This document shows positions 1 through 7,290 of a DNA stretch of 8,723 bases, in pieces; the first letter of the stretch is position 1; each line of letters opens with the position of its first letter. The position numbers and the translations under genes were made by a program. This stretch comes from an uncultured Lachnospiraceae bacterium. Its GTDB lineage: Bacteria; Bacillota; Clostridia; Lachnospirales; Lachnospiraceae. The stretch covers positions 1 to 8,723 of the forward strand of contig CATZPU010000033.1 of NCBI GenBank assembly GCA_958422845.1. The letters run 5' to 3'. The notes beneath the pieces are model-generated. The model was not told where the DNA came from. It worked only from the letters and a program-made list of their open reading frames with translations, and did not search any database.

Positions 1-1
1 C

Positions 2-2059
2 GATGCGGAGATCCGCAACGTGATCCGTATTCTTTCCCGAAAGACGAAGAACAATCCGGTGCTGATCGGTGAGCCGGGCGTGGGCAAGACGGCGGCAGTC
101 GAGGGACTGGCGCAGAGGATCGTGCGCGGCGATGTGCCGGAGGGACTGAAAAACAAAAGGATCTTCGCACTCGATATGGGCGCGCTGGTCGCAGGCGCGA
201 AGTACCGCGGCGAGTTTGAGGAGCGTCTGAAGGCTGTGCTTGAAGAAGTCAGAAAGAGCGAGGGAGAGATCATTCTCTTTATTGACGAGCTGCATCTGAT
301 CGTCGGCGCAGGAAAGACAGACGGTGCGATGGATGCCGGAAATATGTTAAAGCCGATGCTCGCAAGAGGGGAGCTGCACTGTATCGGTGCAACGACGCTC
401 GATGAATACCGCAAGTATATTGAGAAGGACCCTGCTCTCGAACGAAGATTCCAGCCGGTTCTCGTGGACGAACCGACCGTAGAGGATACGATTTCGATCC
501 TGCGTGGTCTGAAAGAGCGGTACGAGGTATTTCACGGCGTAAAGATTACGGACAGTGCGCTTGTGGCGGCAGCTACGCTGTCCCACCGCTATATTTCCGA
601 CCGTTTCCTGCCGGATAAGGCGATCGATCTCGTAGATGAGGCGTGCGCGCTGATCAAGACGGAACTGGATTCCCTGCCGACGGAGCTTGATGAGCTGCAA
701 AGACGTATCATGCAGATGGAGATCGAGGAGGCTGCGCTTAAAAAAGAGACAGATAAGCCAAGCCGTGACCGTCTGGAAGCATTACAGCGCGAGCTGGCTG
801 AGCTGCGCGATGAATTTAACGGACAGAAAGCGCAGTGGGATAATGAGAAAAAGGCAGTAGAAAATCTGTCGGTTCTTCGTGAACAGATCGAAGAGATGAA
901 TAAAGAGATCGAGCTTGCAAAGCGCAGCTATGATCTGAATAAGGCGGCAGAACTGCAGTACGGAGAGCTGCCGAAGCTTCAGCAGCAGCTGGCGATCGAA
1001 GAAGAAAAGGTACAGGCACGTGATATGACGCTCGTACATGAGAGTGTGACAGAGGAAGAAATATCAAAGATCATCTCGCGTTGGACCGGTATTCCGGTAG
1101 CAAAGCTGACACAGGGCGAGCGTGCAAAGATTCTTGCGCTCGATGAAGAGCTGCACAAGAGAGTGATCGGTCAGGACGACGGCGTGGAGAAAGTAACAGA
1201 AGCGATCCTGCGCTCCAAGGCGGGTATCAAGGACCCGTCGAAGCCGATCGGTTCGTTCCTTTTCCTTGGTCCGACCGGCGTAGGAAAGACAGAGCTTGCG
1301 AAAGCGCTTGCGGAGAATCTGTTTGACGATGAGCAGAACATGGTGCGTATCGATATGAGCGAGTATATGGAGAAGCATTCTGTATCGCGTCTGATCGGAG
1401 CGCCTCCGGGATATGTCGGCTACGAGGAAGGCGGTCAGCTTACGGAGGCAGTCCGCAGAAAGCCGTATTCCGTTGTTCTCTTTGACGAGGTGGAAAAGGC
1501 GCATCCGGACGTATTCAATGTGCTTTTGCAGGTGCTTGATGACGGGCGTATCACGGATTCGCAGGGCAGAACGGTAGACTTCAAGAATACGATACTGATC
1601 ATGACGTCAAATATCGGCTCGCAGTTTTTGTTGGACGGCATCGAAGCGGACGGCAGTATCCGCAAAGAAAGTCAGGATCTCGTGATGGAGCAGCTTCGTG
1701 CAAGTTTCCGTCCTGAGTTTTTGAACCGTCTCGATGAGATCATTATGTTTAAGCCGCTTACAAAAGATAATATCGGGCATATCATTGATCTGATGGTAAA
1801 CGATCTGAACCGCCGTCTTGCCGCACAGGAGATTCATCTTGAGCTTGCGGACAACGCGAAGGATTATATTATAGAAGGCGGCTACGATCCCGTATACGGT
1901 GCGCGTCCTCTGAAACGTTTCCTTCAGAAGAACGTTGAGACACTGGCAGCGCGGCTGATCCTCTCAGGCAGCGTCGGTATGGACGATACGATCGTATTTT
2001 GCATGGAGGACGGAAAACTTACGGCGCGGGTAAAGCCGCAGGCAGAGGTCATTGACTGA
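2..2059 (+). CDS. clpB: ATP-dependent chaperone ClpB, C-terminal ~80% (5' end outside window)
   Basis: ClpB is a cytosolic hexameric AAA+ disaggregase that works with DnaK/DnaJ/GrpE to pull polypeptides out of aggregates. The reading frame is open from base 2 (DAEIRN before the first GTG), so this is the 3' part of a longer gene. About 685 codons are visible of a family length near 860, so the N-domain and the start of NBD1 are missing. Seen in order: Walker A GEPGVGKT (68-91), pore loop KYRGEFEER, Walker B ILFIDELH (near 269-295), arginine-finger region LERRFQPV, a Leu/Glu/Lys-rich coiled-coil M-domain (about 670-1020), second Walker A GPTGVGKT (1268-1291), pore loop GYVGYEEGG (1409-1435), Walker B VVLFDE (1472-1489) and sensor-2 GARPLKR. 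The M-domain separates ClpB from ClpA, and I see no IGF-type ClpP-binding loop, which fits ClpB rather than ClpC. The promoter and any CIRCE or CtsR site lie outside the window. Confidence 0.96.
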   Translation, partial: DAEIRNVIRILSRKTKNNPVLIGEPGVGKTAAVEGLAQRIVRGDVPEGLKNKRIFALDMGALVAGAKYRGEFEERLKAVLEEVRKSEGEIILFIDELHLIVGAGKTDGAMDAGNMLKPMLARGELHCIGATTLDEYRKYIEKDPALERRFQPVLVDEPTVEDTISILRGLKERYEVFHGVKITDSALVAAATLSHRYISDRFLPDKAIDLVDEACALIKTELDSLPTELDELQRRIMQMEIEEAALKKETDKPSRDRLEALQRELAELRDEFNGQKAQWDNEKKAVENLSVLREQIEEMNKEIELAKRSYDLNKAAELQYGELPKLQQQLAIEEEKVQARDMTLVHESVTEEEISKIISRWTGIPVAKLTQGERAKILALDEELHKRVIGQDDGVEKVTEAILRSKAGIKDPSKPIGSFLFLGPTGVGKTELAKALAENLFDDEQNMVRIDMSEYMEKHSVSRLIGAPPGYVGYEEGGQLTEAVRRKPYSVVLFDEVEKAHPDVFNVLLQVLDDGRITDSQGRTVDFKNTILIMTSNIGSQFLLDGIEADGSIRKESQDLVMEQLRASFRPEFLNRLDEIIMFKPLTKDNIGHIIDLMVNDLNRRLAAQEIHLELADNAKDYIIEGGYDPVYGARPLKRFLQKNVETLAARLILSGSVGMDDTIVFCMEDGKLTARVKPQAEVID

Positions 2060-2117
2060 GTATCCTGCTGTTTTCTGAAGCGGAAACGGTAAAATATTAC
2101 GAATGAAAGAAGAAAAA

Positions 2118-2151
2118 GGCAGCGCGTGCGGTTTAAAAACGCAGCGTTGCC
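2118..2151 (+). terminator. Strong hairpin after clpB, possible terminator
   Basis: GGCAGCGCGTGCG (2118-2130) pairs with CGCAGCGTTGCC (2140-2151) over 12 bp, with one bulged G (2126), one G-U pair and a 9-base A/T-rich loop. It begins 58 bases after the clpB stop, where a terminator is expected. The downstream side is only TTATAG, while an A-rich run (AGAAGAAAAA) lies just upstream. On the plus strand it is therefore a stem without a good U-tract, whereas the minus-strand transcript would carry the U-run. It may be a partial terminator or a 3' stabilising hairpin. Confidence 0.5.
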
Positions 2152-2178
2152 TTATAGAAGATCGTAGATAGAAGAAGA

Positions 2179-2222
2179 GCAGCCGAAGGCTGCCAGATAG
2201 TATAAGCGGCTGTGAAGCTGCT
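2179..2222 (+). other. Paired hairpins in the leader of the DUF4250 gene
   Basis: Two perfect short stem-loops follow the hairpin at 2118-2151. GCAGCC-GAA-GGCTGC covers 2179-2193. AGCGGCT-GTGA-AGCTGCT covers 2205-2222, with one G-U pair and a GNRA-type loop (GTGA). The second ends 8 bases before the purine-rich GGAAGGAGAG ribosome site at 2231-2240. The AGCAGC, GGCTGC and AGCTGCT segments are mutually complementary, so alternative pairings are possible. I see no clear sigma-A promoter in 2060-2245. Whether this is a structured leader or only intergenic secondary structure cannot be decided here. Confidence 0.4.
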
Positions 2223-2245
2223 GGGCAGTTGGAAGGAGAGAAAAG

Positions 2246-2422
2246 ATGAATTTACCACAGGACCCGATCATGCTTTTGAGCTATGTGAATACACAGCTGC
2301 GCGACAATTATGCATCGCTTGACGAGCTGTGCGCCAGTCTGGATACAGACCGCACGGTAATCGAAGAGAAGCTGCGTGCCGTGAATTATGAGTATGATGC
2401 AAAGCGAAATACGTTTGTATAA
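2246..2422 (+). CDS. DUF4250 domain-containing small protein (58 aa)
   Basis: This short gene encodes MNLPQDPIMLLSYVNTQLRD..., ending EYDAKRNTFV. The opening NLP-DP-MLLSYVNTQLRD, the central SLDELCASLD and the closing YEYD-RN-F are the pattern I know from DUF4250 proteins, a family of about 60 residues common in Clostridia. No biochemical role is known to me. The DELCASLDTDRTVIEEKL stretch reads like a helix-turn-helix-style helical pair, but that is inference and no nucleic-acid binding is shown. There is no signal peptide or membrane segment. The start is supported by GGAAGGAGAG at 2231-2240, 5 bases before the ATG. It lies downstream of clpB on the same strand and faces the MATE gene across a shared terminator. 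Confidence 0.87.
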   Translation: MNLPQDPIMLLSYVNTQLRDNYASLDELCASLDTDRTVIEEKLRAVNYEYDAKRNTFV

Positions 2423-2482
2423 GCAGACAGAAAACGCAGCAAAATCAGATGCAGCATACGAAGCAAAAATACAGTACAAAAG

Positions 2483-2559
2483 AAAAAGACCGCCGTGCGG
2501 TGTACGAAAGGCAGTGAAAACTGTACTTTGTCTGTACACTGTGCGGAAGGTCTTTTTTT
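2483..2559. terminator. Bidirectional rho-independent terminator between DUF4250 gene and MATE gene
   Basis: The left arm 2483-2505 (AAAAAGACC, then CCGTGCGGTGTAC after one unpaired G) pairs with the right arm 2534-2557 (GTACACTGTGCGG, AA, GGTCTTTTT). The stem is about 22 bp with one small internal loop and several G-U pairs. A smaller hairpin, CAGT-GAAA-ACTG, sits inside the loop. The A-run on the left and T-run on the right give a U-tract after the stem in both directions, as suits two convergent genes: the DUF4250 stop at 2422 and the MATE stop at 2588. Confidence 0.88.
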
Positions 2560-2587
2560 GTATCGGGTGTTGCATTGATTCCTTTGT

Positions 2588-3970
2588 TTATTCTCCCAGC
2601 GGTTCGATCTTTTCCCGATATATTTTTTTATACAGGATCACCGATACGATAATAGATACGACCTCTGCGATCGGGAACGACCACCATACGGCGTCCAGTC
2701 CGGCAACTGCGGCAAGAATGTATGCGCACGGAAGCAGGACGAGGAGCTGACGGCAGACGGAGACGATCAGGCTGTACATACCGTTGCCGAGCGCCTGAAA
2801 TACGGAACTGAAAACGATGCAGAAGCCTGCAAACAGGAAGCTGATGCTGATCGTGCGCAGTGCCTTGCAGCCGATATTCAAAAGATCGTCGGACGGATTG
2901 AAGAAGCCCATCAAAACGTCAGGAATCAGATTGAAAGCAGCTATGCCAAGGAGCATAACGATGAAAGCTGCAATACTTCCGAGACGGATCGTGTGCGTGA
3001 TCCGCTTCTTTTCTTTTGCACCGTAGTTGAAAGCAATGATCGGAACGATACCGTTGTTCATACCGAACAGAGGCATGAAGAAGAAGCTCTGGAGCTTGAA
3101 GTATACGCCGAGTACCGTGGCTGCTGTGGAAGAAAACCGGAGCAGGATCTTGTTCATTCCAAATGTCATGACGGAACCGATCGATGCCATCAGGATGGAC
3201 GGCACGCCGACAGCATAGATATTTTTCACAGTCGGACCGTGAAAACGCATTCTTTTAAGGGAAAGCTTTAGCTCCTTGTTTTTGTGCAGATTAAAGAAAA
3301 TACCGAGCGCCATTGCAATGATCTGTCCGAATACCGTCGCAGCGGCGGCGCCTGCAACGCCCATTTTCGGAAAACCGAAGTAACCGAAGATCAGGATCGG
3401 GTCAAAAATGATATTGATGATCGCTCCGATTCCCTGTGTGAGCATCGTATAAAAGGTACGTCCTGTCGACTGAAGCAGTCGTTCCATGTTGATCTCGATG
3501 AAAATACCGAAGGAGAAGATACAGATAATGGACATATACTGTGTGCCGTATTCCAAGATCTGCGGGTCCTGCGTCTGAGATGCAAAAAACAGACGAGAGC
3601 CGAAAATACCGATCAGAGCAAATGCGATATAGCTGAATACAGAGAGCAGTACGCTGACATTTGCAGTCTTTTCTGCCTGTTCATAATTCTTTTCGCCAAG
3701 ACTCTTTGAGAGAAGGGCATTTACGCCGACTCCTGTACCGGTGGCGACTGCGATCATCAGATTCTGGATCGGAAAAGCGAGTGATACGGCGGTCAGTGCG
3801 TTCTCATTGATCTGTGCAACGAAAACACTGTCCACAACATTATACAGAGCCTGTACGAGCATCGCAATAACCATTGGAAGTGACATTGTGAACAAAAGTT
3901 TTGGAATAGGCATTGTCCCCATTTTGTTCTGCATAGGGGCAGCGCCGTCAGTTGTCGTAGTTTTTTCCAT
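2588..3970 (-). CDS. MATE family efflux transporter, MepA-like
   Basis: This is a 460-residue cytoplasmic-membrane pump of the MATE fold, expected to expel cationic drugs, dyes or metabolites in exchange for Na+ or H+. After a short polar N-terminus (about residues 1-22) the protein is almost continuously hydrophobic, consistent with 12 membrane helices in two six-helix bundles. MSLPMVIAMLVQALYNVVDS and GTGVGVNALLSKSLGEKN in the first half, with their counterparts GVPSILMASIGSVMTFGMN and NNGIVPIIAFNYGAKEKKR in the second, are typical MATE repeats. The length is normal and the frame intact. The start is set by ACCTCCT on the + strand (3977-3983), a perfect AGGAGGT 6 bases upstream; Met13 is a weaker alternative. 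It has its own promoter and a MarR-type palindrome in the leader, suggesting inducible expression as for mepA under MepR, although no MarR gene lies in the window. The substrate cannot be told from sequence. Confidence 0.93.
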   Translation of the reverse strand: MEKTTTTDGAAPMQNKMGTMPIPKLLFTMSLPMVIAMLVQALYNVVDSVFVAQINENALTAVSLAFPIQNLMIAVATGTGVGVNALLSKSLGEKNYEQAEKTANVSVLLSVFSYIAFALIGIFGSRLFFASQTQDPQILEYGTQYMSIICIFSFGIFIEINMERLLQSTGRTFYTMLTQGIGAIINIIFDPILIFGYFGFPKMGVAGAAAATVFGQIIAMALGIFFNLHKNKELKLSLKRMRFHGPTVKNIYAVGVPSILMASIGSVMTFGMNKILLRFSSTAATVLGVYFKLQSFFFMPLFGMNNGIVPIIAFNYGAKEKKRITHTIRLGSIAAFIVMLLGIAAFNLIPDVLMGFFNPSDDLLNIGCKALRTISISFLFAGFCIVFSSVFQALGNGMYSLIVSVCRQLLVLLPCAYILAAVAGLDAVWWSFPIAEVVSIIVSVILYKKIYREKIEPLGE

Positions 3971-3997
3971 GAATGGACCTCCTTTGTATGTATTTAA

Positions 3998-4013
3998 TTA
4001 GTTAAACAACTAA
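3998..4013. promoter_or_regulatory. 16-bp palindromic operator in the MATE leader, MarR-family type
   Basis: TTAGTTAAACAACTAA has 6-base arms (TTAGTT/AACTAA) that are perfect inverted repeats around AAAC. On the coding strand it reads TTAGTTGTTTAACTAA, which matches the TAGTT-n4-AACTA pattern common at MarR-family targets of Firmicutes. It lies about 16-31 bases downstream of the predicted MATE start site, where a bound dimer would block elongation or initiation. The regulator is not encoded here, so its identity as a MarR site is inferred from the motif and the pump. Confidence 0.62.
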
Positions 4014-4035
4014 CTATTGATTTACAGCGTTTACT

Positions 4036-4064
4036 ATTGTAAAAGGAATAAAATATATTGTCAA
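4036..4064 (-). promoter_or_regulatory. Sigma-A promoter of the MATE gene
   Basis: Read on the minus strand, a perfect TTGACA (-35; + strand 4059-4064) is followed after exactly 17 bases by TACAAT (-10; + strand 4036-4041, seen as ATTGTA). Transcription should start near 4029 and leave a leader of about 60 bases containing the palindrome and the AGGAGGT ribosome site. Confidence 0.85.
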
Positions 4065-4129
4065 TGATTTTTGCGGCTCAATCACACTCTTTTTTCATTT
4101 TTCCTGTCTTTTGTAAAGCGAAATTACGG

Positions 4130-4158
4130 TGGATATTCCGGTCGTTTTTTCGTATAAT
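4130..4158 (+). promoter_or_regulatory. Probable promoter of the histidine kinase gene
   Basis: A perfect TATAAT lies at 4153-4158. A partial -35, TGGATA (4130-4135, 4 of 6 to TTGACA), sits 17 bases upstream. The expected start near 4165 gives a leader of about 23 bases carrying GGGAGGA (4174-4180). It is divergent from the MATE promoter in the same 217-base gap. The weak -35 leaves room for an activator. Confidence 0.6.
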
Positions 4159-4187
4159 GATACGTAAGGAATCGGGAGGAATAGAAG

Positions 4188-5108
4188 ATGTCTGTAAGAA
4201 AACTTTCCAGAATGCTTTTTCTGGTCAACGGTCTCCAGCTCATACTTGGAACGGGAATACTCATAGGGCTGTGGGGCGATTTTATCACGTATTCGGAGGA
4301 AATCCAGAATATATCGATCATCATAGTGCTTCTTGGAAGCATACTTTCTATGACGGGGCTTGTCTCGCTTTTACGGTATCAGAAAAAGAATTATGAGGAA
4401 AATCTGAAAGGGCTGGAAAATCTGAATCTTAAACTTCGCGAACAGCGTCACGATTATCTGAATCAGATGCAGATCGTAAACGGACTTCTGGAGCTCGGTG
4501 AATTCGAGAGCGCGCGAGATTATTTACAGCCTGTGTTTAAGGATATTATGAAGGTGAGCCGTGCGCTTAAGACTTCGCAGCCGGCGGTCAATGCGCTCCT
4601 GCAGGCAAAGATGGAGGAGGCAGAGCGTCAGGGAATCGATTTTTATCTTGAGGTTGGGGCGCAGCTTCACGGTCTTTCGGTGGAGCCATGGGAGCTGTGC
4701 AAGATACTTGCGAATCTGATCGACAATGCAGTGACGGCGTTGTCTTTGCCAAAAGAGACAAAAACAGGAGACAAAGGACAGACTTCGGAAGCAAAAGAGC
4801 AGAACTCGCAGGTCGGAGAGCGGTGGATACGGCTTGGTATAGGCGAAAATCAGGAGGAGCATCTTTTTCTTATCAGAAATAACGGACCGGAGATACCGAA
4901 GGCGCAGCAGAAACTGATCTTCGGTATCGGGTACACGACGAAGAAGGAAGAGGGGCACGGCATGGGACTTGCGATCGTTTCTTCCATATTAAAAGAGGTT
5001 GGCGGAAGTATACGCGTACAGAGCAGTCCGGAGGAGACTTCCTTTGCGGTGACGATTCCGAAGGCAGGAAAGAGCGTGTCAGTTCACAGTCGGAAAATGA
5101 CAGGTTGA
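4188..5108 (+). CDS. Membrane sensor histidine kinase, Spo0B/AgrC-like with GHKL ATPase
   Basis: This 306-residue two-component sensor should autophosphorylate on His and pass phosphate to a response regulator. Two hydrophobic segments (about residues 8-30 and 41-63) with only a short loop between them anchor it, so there is no sizeable extracellular sensor domain. A helical linker leads to LREQRHDYLNQMQIVNGLLELG, the Spo0B-like dimerisation and phosphoacceptor helix, with His88 as the expected phosphosite. The GHKL ATPase follows: N-box ILANLIDNA (173-181), IRNNGPEIP (229-237) in place of the classical DxGxG, and the lid GHGMGLAIV (256-264). The NNGP form is usual in this subfamily, so I do not read it as loss of activity. 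A hydrophilic insert of about 25 residues (188-212) separates the N-box from the next strand. GGGAGGA 7 bases before ATG fixes the start. Kinases of this type commonly partner with LytTR regulators, and one is encoded at 7291-8034. Confidence 0.9.
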   Translation: MSVRKLSRMLFLVNGLQLILGTGILIGLWGDFITYSEEIQNISIIIVLLGSILSMTGLVSLLRYQKKNYEENLKGLENLNLKLREQRHDYLNQMQIVNGLLELGEFESARDYLQPVFKDIMKVSRALKTSQPAVNALLQAKMEEAERQGIDFYLEVGAQLHGLSVEPWELCKILANLIDNAVTALSLPKETKTGDKGQTSEAKEQNSQVGERWIRLGIGENQEEHLFLIRNNGPEIPKAQQKLIFGIGYTTKKEEGHGMGLAIVSSILKEVGGSIRVQSSPEETSFAVTIPKAGKSVSVHSRKMTG

Positions 5109-5161
5109 GGTGCAAAATGTATAAATGATGCAGTACGTCTTTTTGTTTTTTTCAGAATGAA

Positions 5162-5167
5162 TATAAT
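5162..5167 (+). promoter_or_regulatory. Putative -10 element ahead of nfeD-floA
   Basis: A perfect TATAAT lies in the 105-base gap after the kinase gene, and a start near 5174 would leave a leader of about 40 bases. The -35 region (about 5138-5145) is a T-run with no good match to TTGACA, so the promoter may be weak or need help. I see no SigW-type element (TGAAAC with CGTA), which controls the equivalent operon in Bacillus. Readthrough from the kinase gene is also possible, because no convincing terminator hairpin precedes the T-rich run at 5139-5152. Confidence 0.5.
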
Positions 5168-5213
5168 GTAGATATAACCGAAAAGAAAATTATTCAGAGA
5201 GGAGGATGGACAT

Positions 5214-5711
5214 ATGGAATCAATGCAGCTGCTTGGTATAGTTTTATTGATCGCCGGATTCGTACTTGTCGGGATCGAGATGGTGCTTCCGGGATTTTCC
5301 ATACCGGGCATCAGCGGAATCATCTGCCTGGTGACAGGCGTATTTATCATTGCAGACTCTGTGATGGAAGCGGCAGTTATTACGATCGCGATCCTTGCAG
5401 TTCTCGGTATCATGATGGCGGTGATCCTGCATCTTCTGTCACGGGGCAGGCTTAAAACGCCGATCGTGCTTGAAGATGAGCAGCGCAGGGCAGAAGGCTA
5501 TTTAAGCTCAAGCGACCTGAAATATCTGCTCGGTAAGCAGGGGACGGCTGCGACAGATCTTCGGCCGACAGGCATCGGCAAATTCGACGGTGTGAATTTT
5601 GATGTTATGTCCGAGGGAAATTATATTTCTAAGGGGATGGAGATCGAAATTATCAAGGTGGAAGGTTCTAAGCTTGTAGTAAAGCAAAGAGGAGGAGAAG
5701 AGTATGAATAA
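5214..5711 (+). CDS. NfeD family membrane protein, short form (FloA partner)
   Basis: NfeD proteins are membrane partners of flotillin/stomatin-type SPFH proteins. This one is the short form of 165 residues without the ClpP-like serine protease domain of long NfeD. Three hydrophobic segments are visible (about 5-25, 29-48 and 52-77), including [17 protein letters not shown], a typical NfeD stretch. A charged linker (80-105) leads to the C-terminal OB-like beta domain (about 108-158): [24 protein letters not shown] and [29 protein letters not shown] just upstream supports the ATG at 5214. The last 8 bases overlap floA, indicating translational coupling and a physical partnership. The out-of-frame ATG at 5206 is not the start. 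Confidence 0.93.
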   Translation: MESMQLLGIVLLIAGFVLVGIEMVLPGFSIPGISGIICLVTGVFIIADSVMEAAVITIAILAVLGIMMAVILHLLSRGRLKTPIVLEDEQRRAEGYLSSSDLKYLLGKQGTAATDLRPTGIGKFDGVNFDVMSEGNYISKGMEIEIIKVEGSKLVVKQRGGEEYE

Positions 5712-6663
5712 CATTATATGGATTGTGGTTCTTGGAATTATCGGTTTGCTGATCGTTTTGTTTTTTGCCTTTGTTCCGGTTGGTCTATGGGTATCTTCCC
5801 TTGCGGCAAACGTAAGGATCAGTATTTTCAATATGATCGGTATGCGTCTTAGACGCGTAAAGCCCGCAAAGATCGTAATGCCGCTGATCAAGGCAAGAAA
5901 AGCCGGACTTGACCTCGGAGTAAATCAGCTTGAGGCGCACTATCTGGCAGGCGGTAATGTAGATAATGTAGTAAATGCGCTGATCGCATCAGAACGCGCG
6001 GGAATTGAACTGGAATTTGAAAAAGCGGCGGCGATCGATCTTGCAGGACGAAACGTACTTGAAGCAGTAAAGATGAGCGTCAATCCGAAGGTAATTGAGA
6101 CGACGAACGTTTCAGCCGTAGCAAAGGACGGTATCGAGCTTCTTGTAAAGGCGCGTGTCACGGTACGCGCAGATCTGGAACGTCTCGTCGGCGGCGCCGG
6201 TGAAGCGACAGTGCTTGCGAGGATCGGTGAAGGTATCGTCACGACGGTAGGTTCGTCTCTGTCTCACAAGGAAGTGCTGGAGAATCCGGACGATATTTCA
6301 AAGCGCGTGCTGAGCAAGGGACTTGATTCCGGTACTGCATTTGAGATTCTTTCGATCGATATTGCGGATATCGATGTAGGCAGAAACGTCGGCGCACAGC
6401 TTCAGAGCCTTCAGGCAGAGGCAGATAAGAATATCGCTCAGGCAAAGGCAGAGGAACGCCGCGCAATGGCGGTCGCAAGAGAGCAGGAGATGCGCGCTTA
6501 CGTAGTAGAAGCAGAGGCAGAGGTGCCAAAGGCAATGGCTTATGCGCTGCGCGAAGGAAAGCTCGGCGTGATGGATTATTACGAGCTCCAGAATCTCAAG
6601 GCAGATACGGATATGCGTGAAATGATCGGAGGTCAGAATACAGAGCATACCGTGATCGAGTAA
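5704..6663 (+). CDS. floA: Flotillin-like protein FloA
   Basis: FloA (YqfA in Bacillus) is an SPFH/PHB scaffold that oligomerises in the inner leaflet into functional membrane microdomains, affecting fluidity, cell shape, secretion and signalling kinases. At 319 residues it is close to the usual ~330. An N-terminal membrane hairpin (about 4-32, with a Pro in VPVGLWV) is followed by the FloA-specific [12 protein letters not shown] and [19 protein letters not shown], the SPFH domain (to about 225), and an Ala/Glu-rich helical region (about 230-283: [20 protein letters not shown] ... EAEAEVP) of flotillin type. AGAGGAGG (5688-5695), inside the end of nfeD, sits 8 bases before ATG. Gene order nfeD-floA is widely conserved in Firmicutes. 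The frame is intact and all expected landmarks are present. Confidence 0.96.
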   Translation: MNNIIWIVVLGIIGLLIVLFFAFVPVGLWVSSLAANVRISIFNMIGMRLRRVKPAKIVMPLIKARKAGLDLGVNQLEAHYLAGGNVDNVVNALIASERAGIELEFEKAAAIDLAGRNVLEAVKMSVNPKVIETTNVSAVAKDGIELLVKARVTVRADLERLVGGAGEATVLARIGEGIVTTVGSSLSHKEVLENPDDISKRVLSKGLDSGTAFEILSIDIADIDVGRNVGAQLQSLQAEADKNIAQAKAEERRAMAVAREQEMRAYVVEAEAEVPKAMAYALREGKLGVMDYYELQNLKADTDMREMIGGQNTEHTVIE

Positions 6664-6689
6664 GGAAGGGCACGGGAAAGGAGCTGCCG

Positions 6690-7289
6690 ATGGGATTTGG
6701 AGATATTGATTTTAAAGAAATCATGAAGCAGGCGGGAAAGGCGCTGGAACTGGGCGATATGTCTGAGACAGACAGGAATACGTTTCTGGCAAATAGCGGA
6801 AAAGCCTTTGCATCGGATTGGAAAATAATGATGGGAAAAGGAAAAAAGTCCGTGCCTGACTGGAACGCGATCGCGAAGGAAAGCTTCGGCAAAAAGAAAA
6901 AGGGCAAAAAAAATAAAAAGTCCGAGGAGGAAATCCTTGAAAAATGCGCAGAGTATGCGCAGAAGGCAGTCGAAGGGGCAACTCTGTCCACGGATGTGCA
7001 GGGGGCTGCAGGAAACGGTGCGGCTACACAGGAAAGTACAGGAAGAGGTGCAGCTGCGCAGGAAGATGCGAAAAAGAGCAGAAGACTGTCGGACGATGCA
7101 TTAAGAACAGCGAAAGCATCAGGAAGCCGTGCAAATTCGTCTGGCAGCGCATGTGAAAAGGATATGGAAGGAATCCGCGCGGCAGTCCGGACGGCTGATG
7201 CAGAAAGAATGCGGGAAGCAATCGTATGGTCAGAGATTCTCGGCGAGCCCGTATCCGTAAGACGGCGAAAGAAAAGGATGAATCATTGA
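6690..7289 (+). CDS. Unrecognised 199-aa Lys- and Ala-rich protein of the floA operon
   Basis: I do not recognise a named family. The start is backed by GAAAGGAG (6676-6683), 6 bases before ATG. An N-terminal part of about 65 residues (MGFGDIDFKEIMKQAGKALE... DWKIMMGKGKKS) looks folded and helical. A strongly basic run GKKKKGKKNKK (67-77) follows, then a short helix EEEILEKCAEYAQKAVEG. Residues 100-155 are low-complexity (Ala, Gly, Ser, Thr, Gln) with an imperfect 10-residue repeat (GAATQESTGR, then GAAAQED...). The C-terminus is a conserved-looking block: IRAAVRTADAERMREAIVWSEILGEPVSVRRRKKR. There is no signal peptide or membrane segment, so a cytosolic protein, possibly at the inner membrane face through the Lys-rich run, is inferred. 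It sits 26 bases after floA and 1 base before the response regulator, so it is almost certainly cotranscribed with both. Codon use resembles its neighbours, which favours a real gene. Confidence 0.82.
   Translation: MGFGDIDFKEIMKQAGKALELGDMSETDRNTFLANSGKAFASDWKIMMGKGKKSVPDWNAIAKESFGKKKKGKKNKKSEEEILEKCAEYAQKAVEGATLSTDVQGAAGNGAATQESTGRGAAAQEDAKKSRRLSDDALRTAKASGSRANSSGSACEKDMEGIRAAVRTADAERMREAIVWSEILGEPVSVRRRKKRMNH
7017..7076 (+). repeat. Two imperfect 30-base tandem repeats within the unrecognised gene
   Basis: GGTGCGGCTACACAGGAA (from 7017) recurs as GGTGCAGCTGCGCAGGAA (from 7047) in the same frame, a 10-codon period encoding GAATQESTGR and GAAAQEDAKK. A weaker half-copy (GAAGN) precedes it. 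It marks a flexible, slippage-prone linker. Confidence 0.65.
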
Positions 7290-7290
7290 G

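Noticed and set aside
20..22. GTG as the start codon of clpB
   Set aside because: The frame is open before it and encodes DAEIRN, which belongs to the conserved ClpB sequence ahead of [20 protein letters not shown]. The gene simply begins outside the window.
1064..1504. 146-residue open frame on the minus strand
   Set aside because: It is antisense to the conserved second ATPase domain of clpB, and its translation is low-pattern and Arg/Cys/Leu-rich. A shadow frame.
2388..2750. 120-residue open frame on the plus strand
   Set aside because: It starts inside the DUF4250 gene, runs through the bidirectional terminator and then antisense through the MATE gene. It has no ribosome site or recognisable protein pattern.
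4229..4237. Loss-of-function reading of the kinase because the DxGxG box is missing
   Set aside because: The IRNNGPEIP form is typical of the Spo0B/AgrC-like GHKL subfamily, and the N-box and GHGMGL lid are intact, so it is not evidence of a dead kinase. The altered box itself lies at residues 229-237 of the protein, near 4872-4898.
5109..5160. Terminator after the kinase gene
   Set aside because: A T-rich run is present at 5139-5152, but I find no convincing stem immediately before it; only a TGCA/TGCA match.
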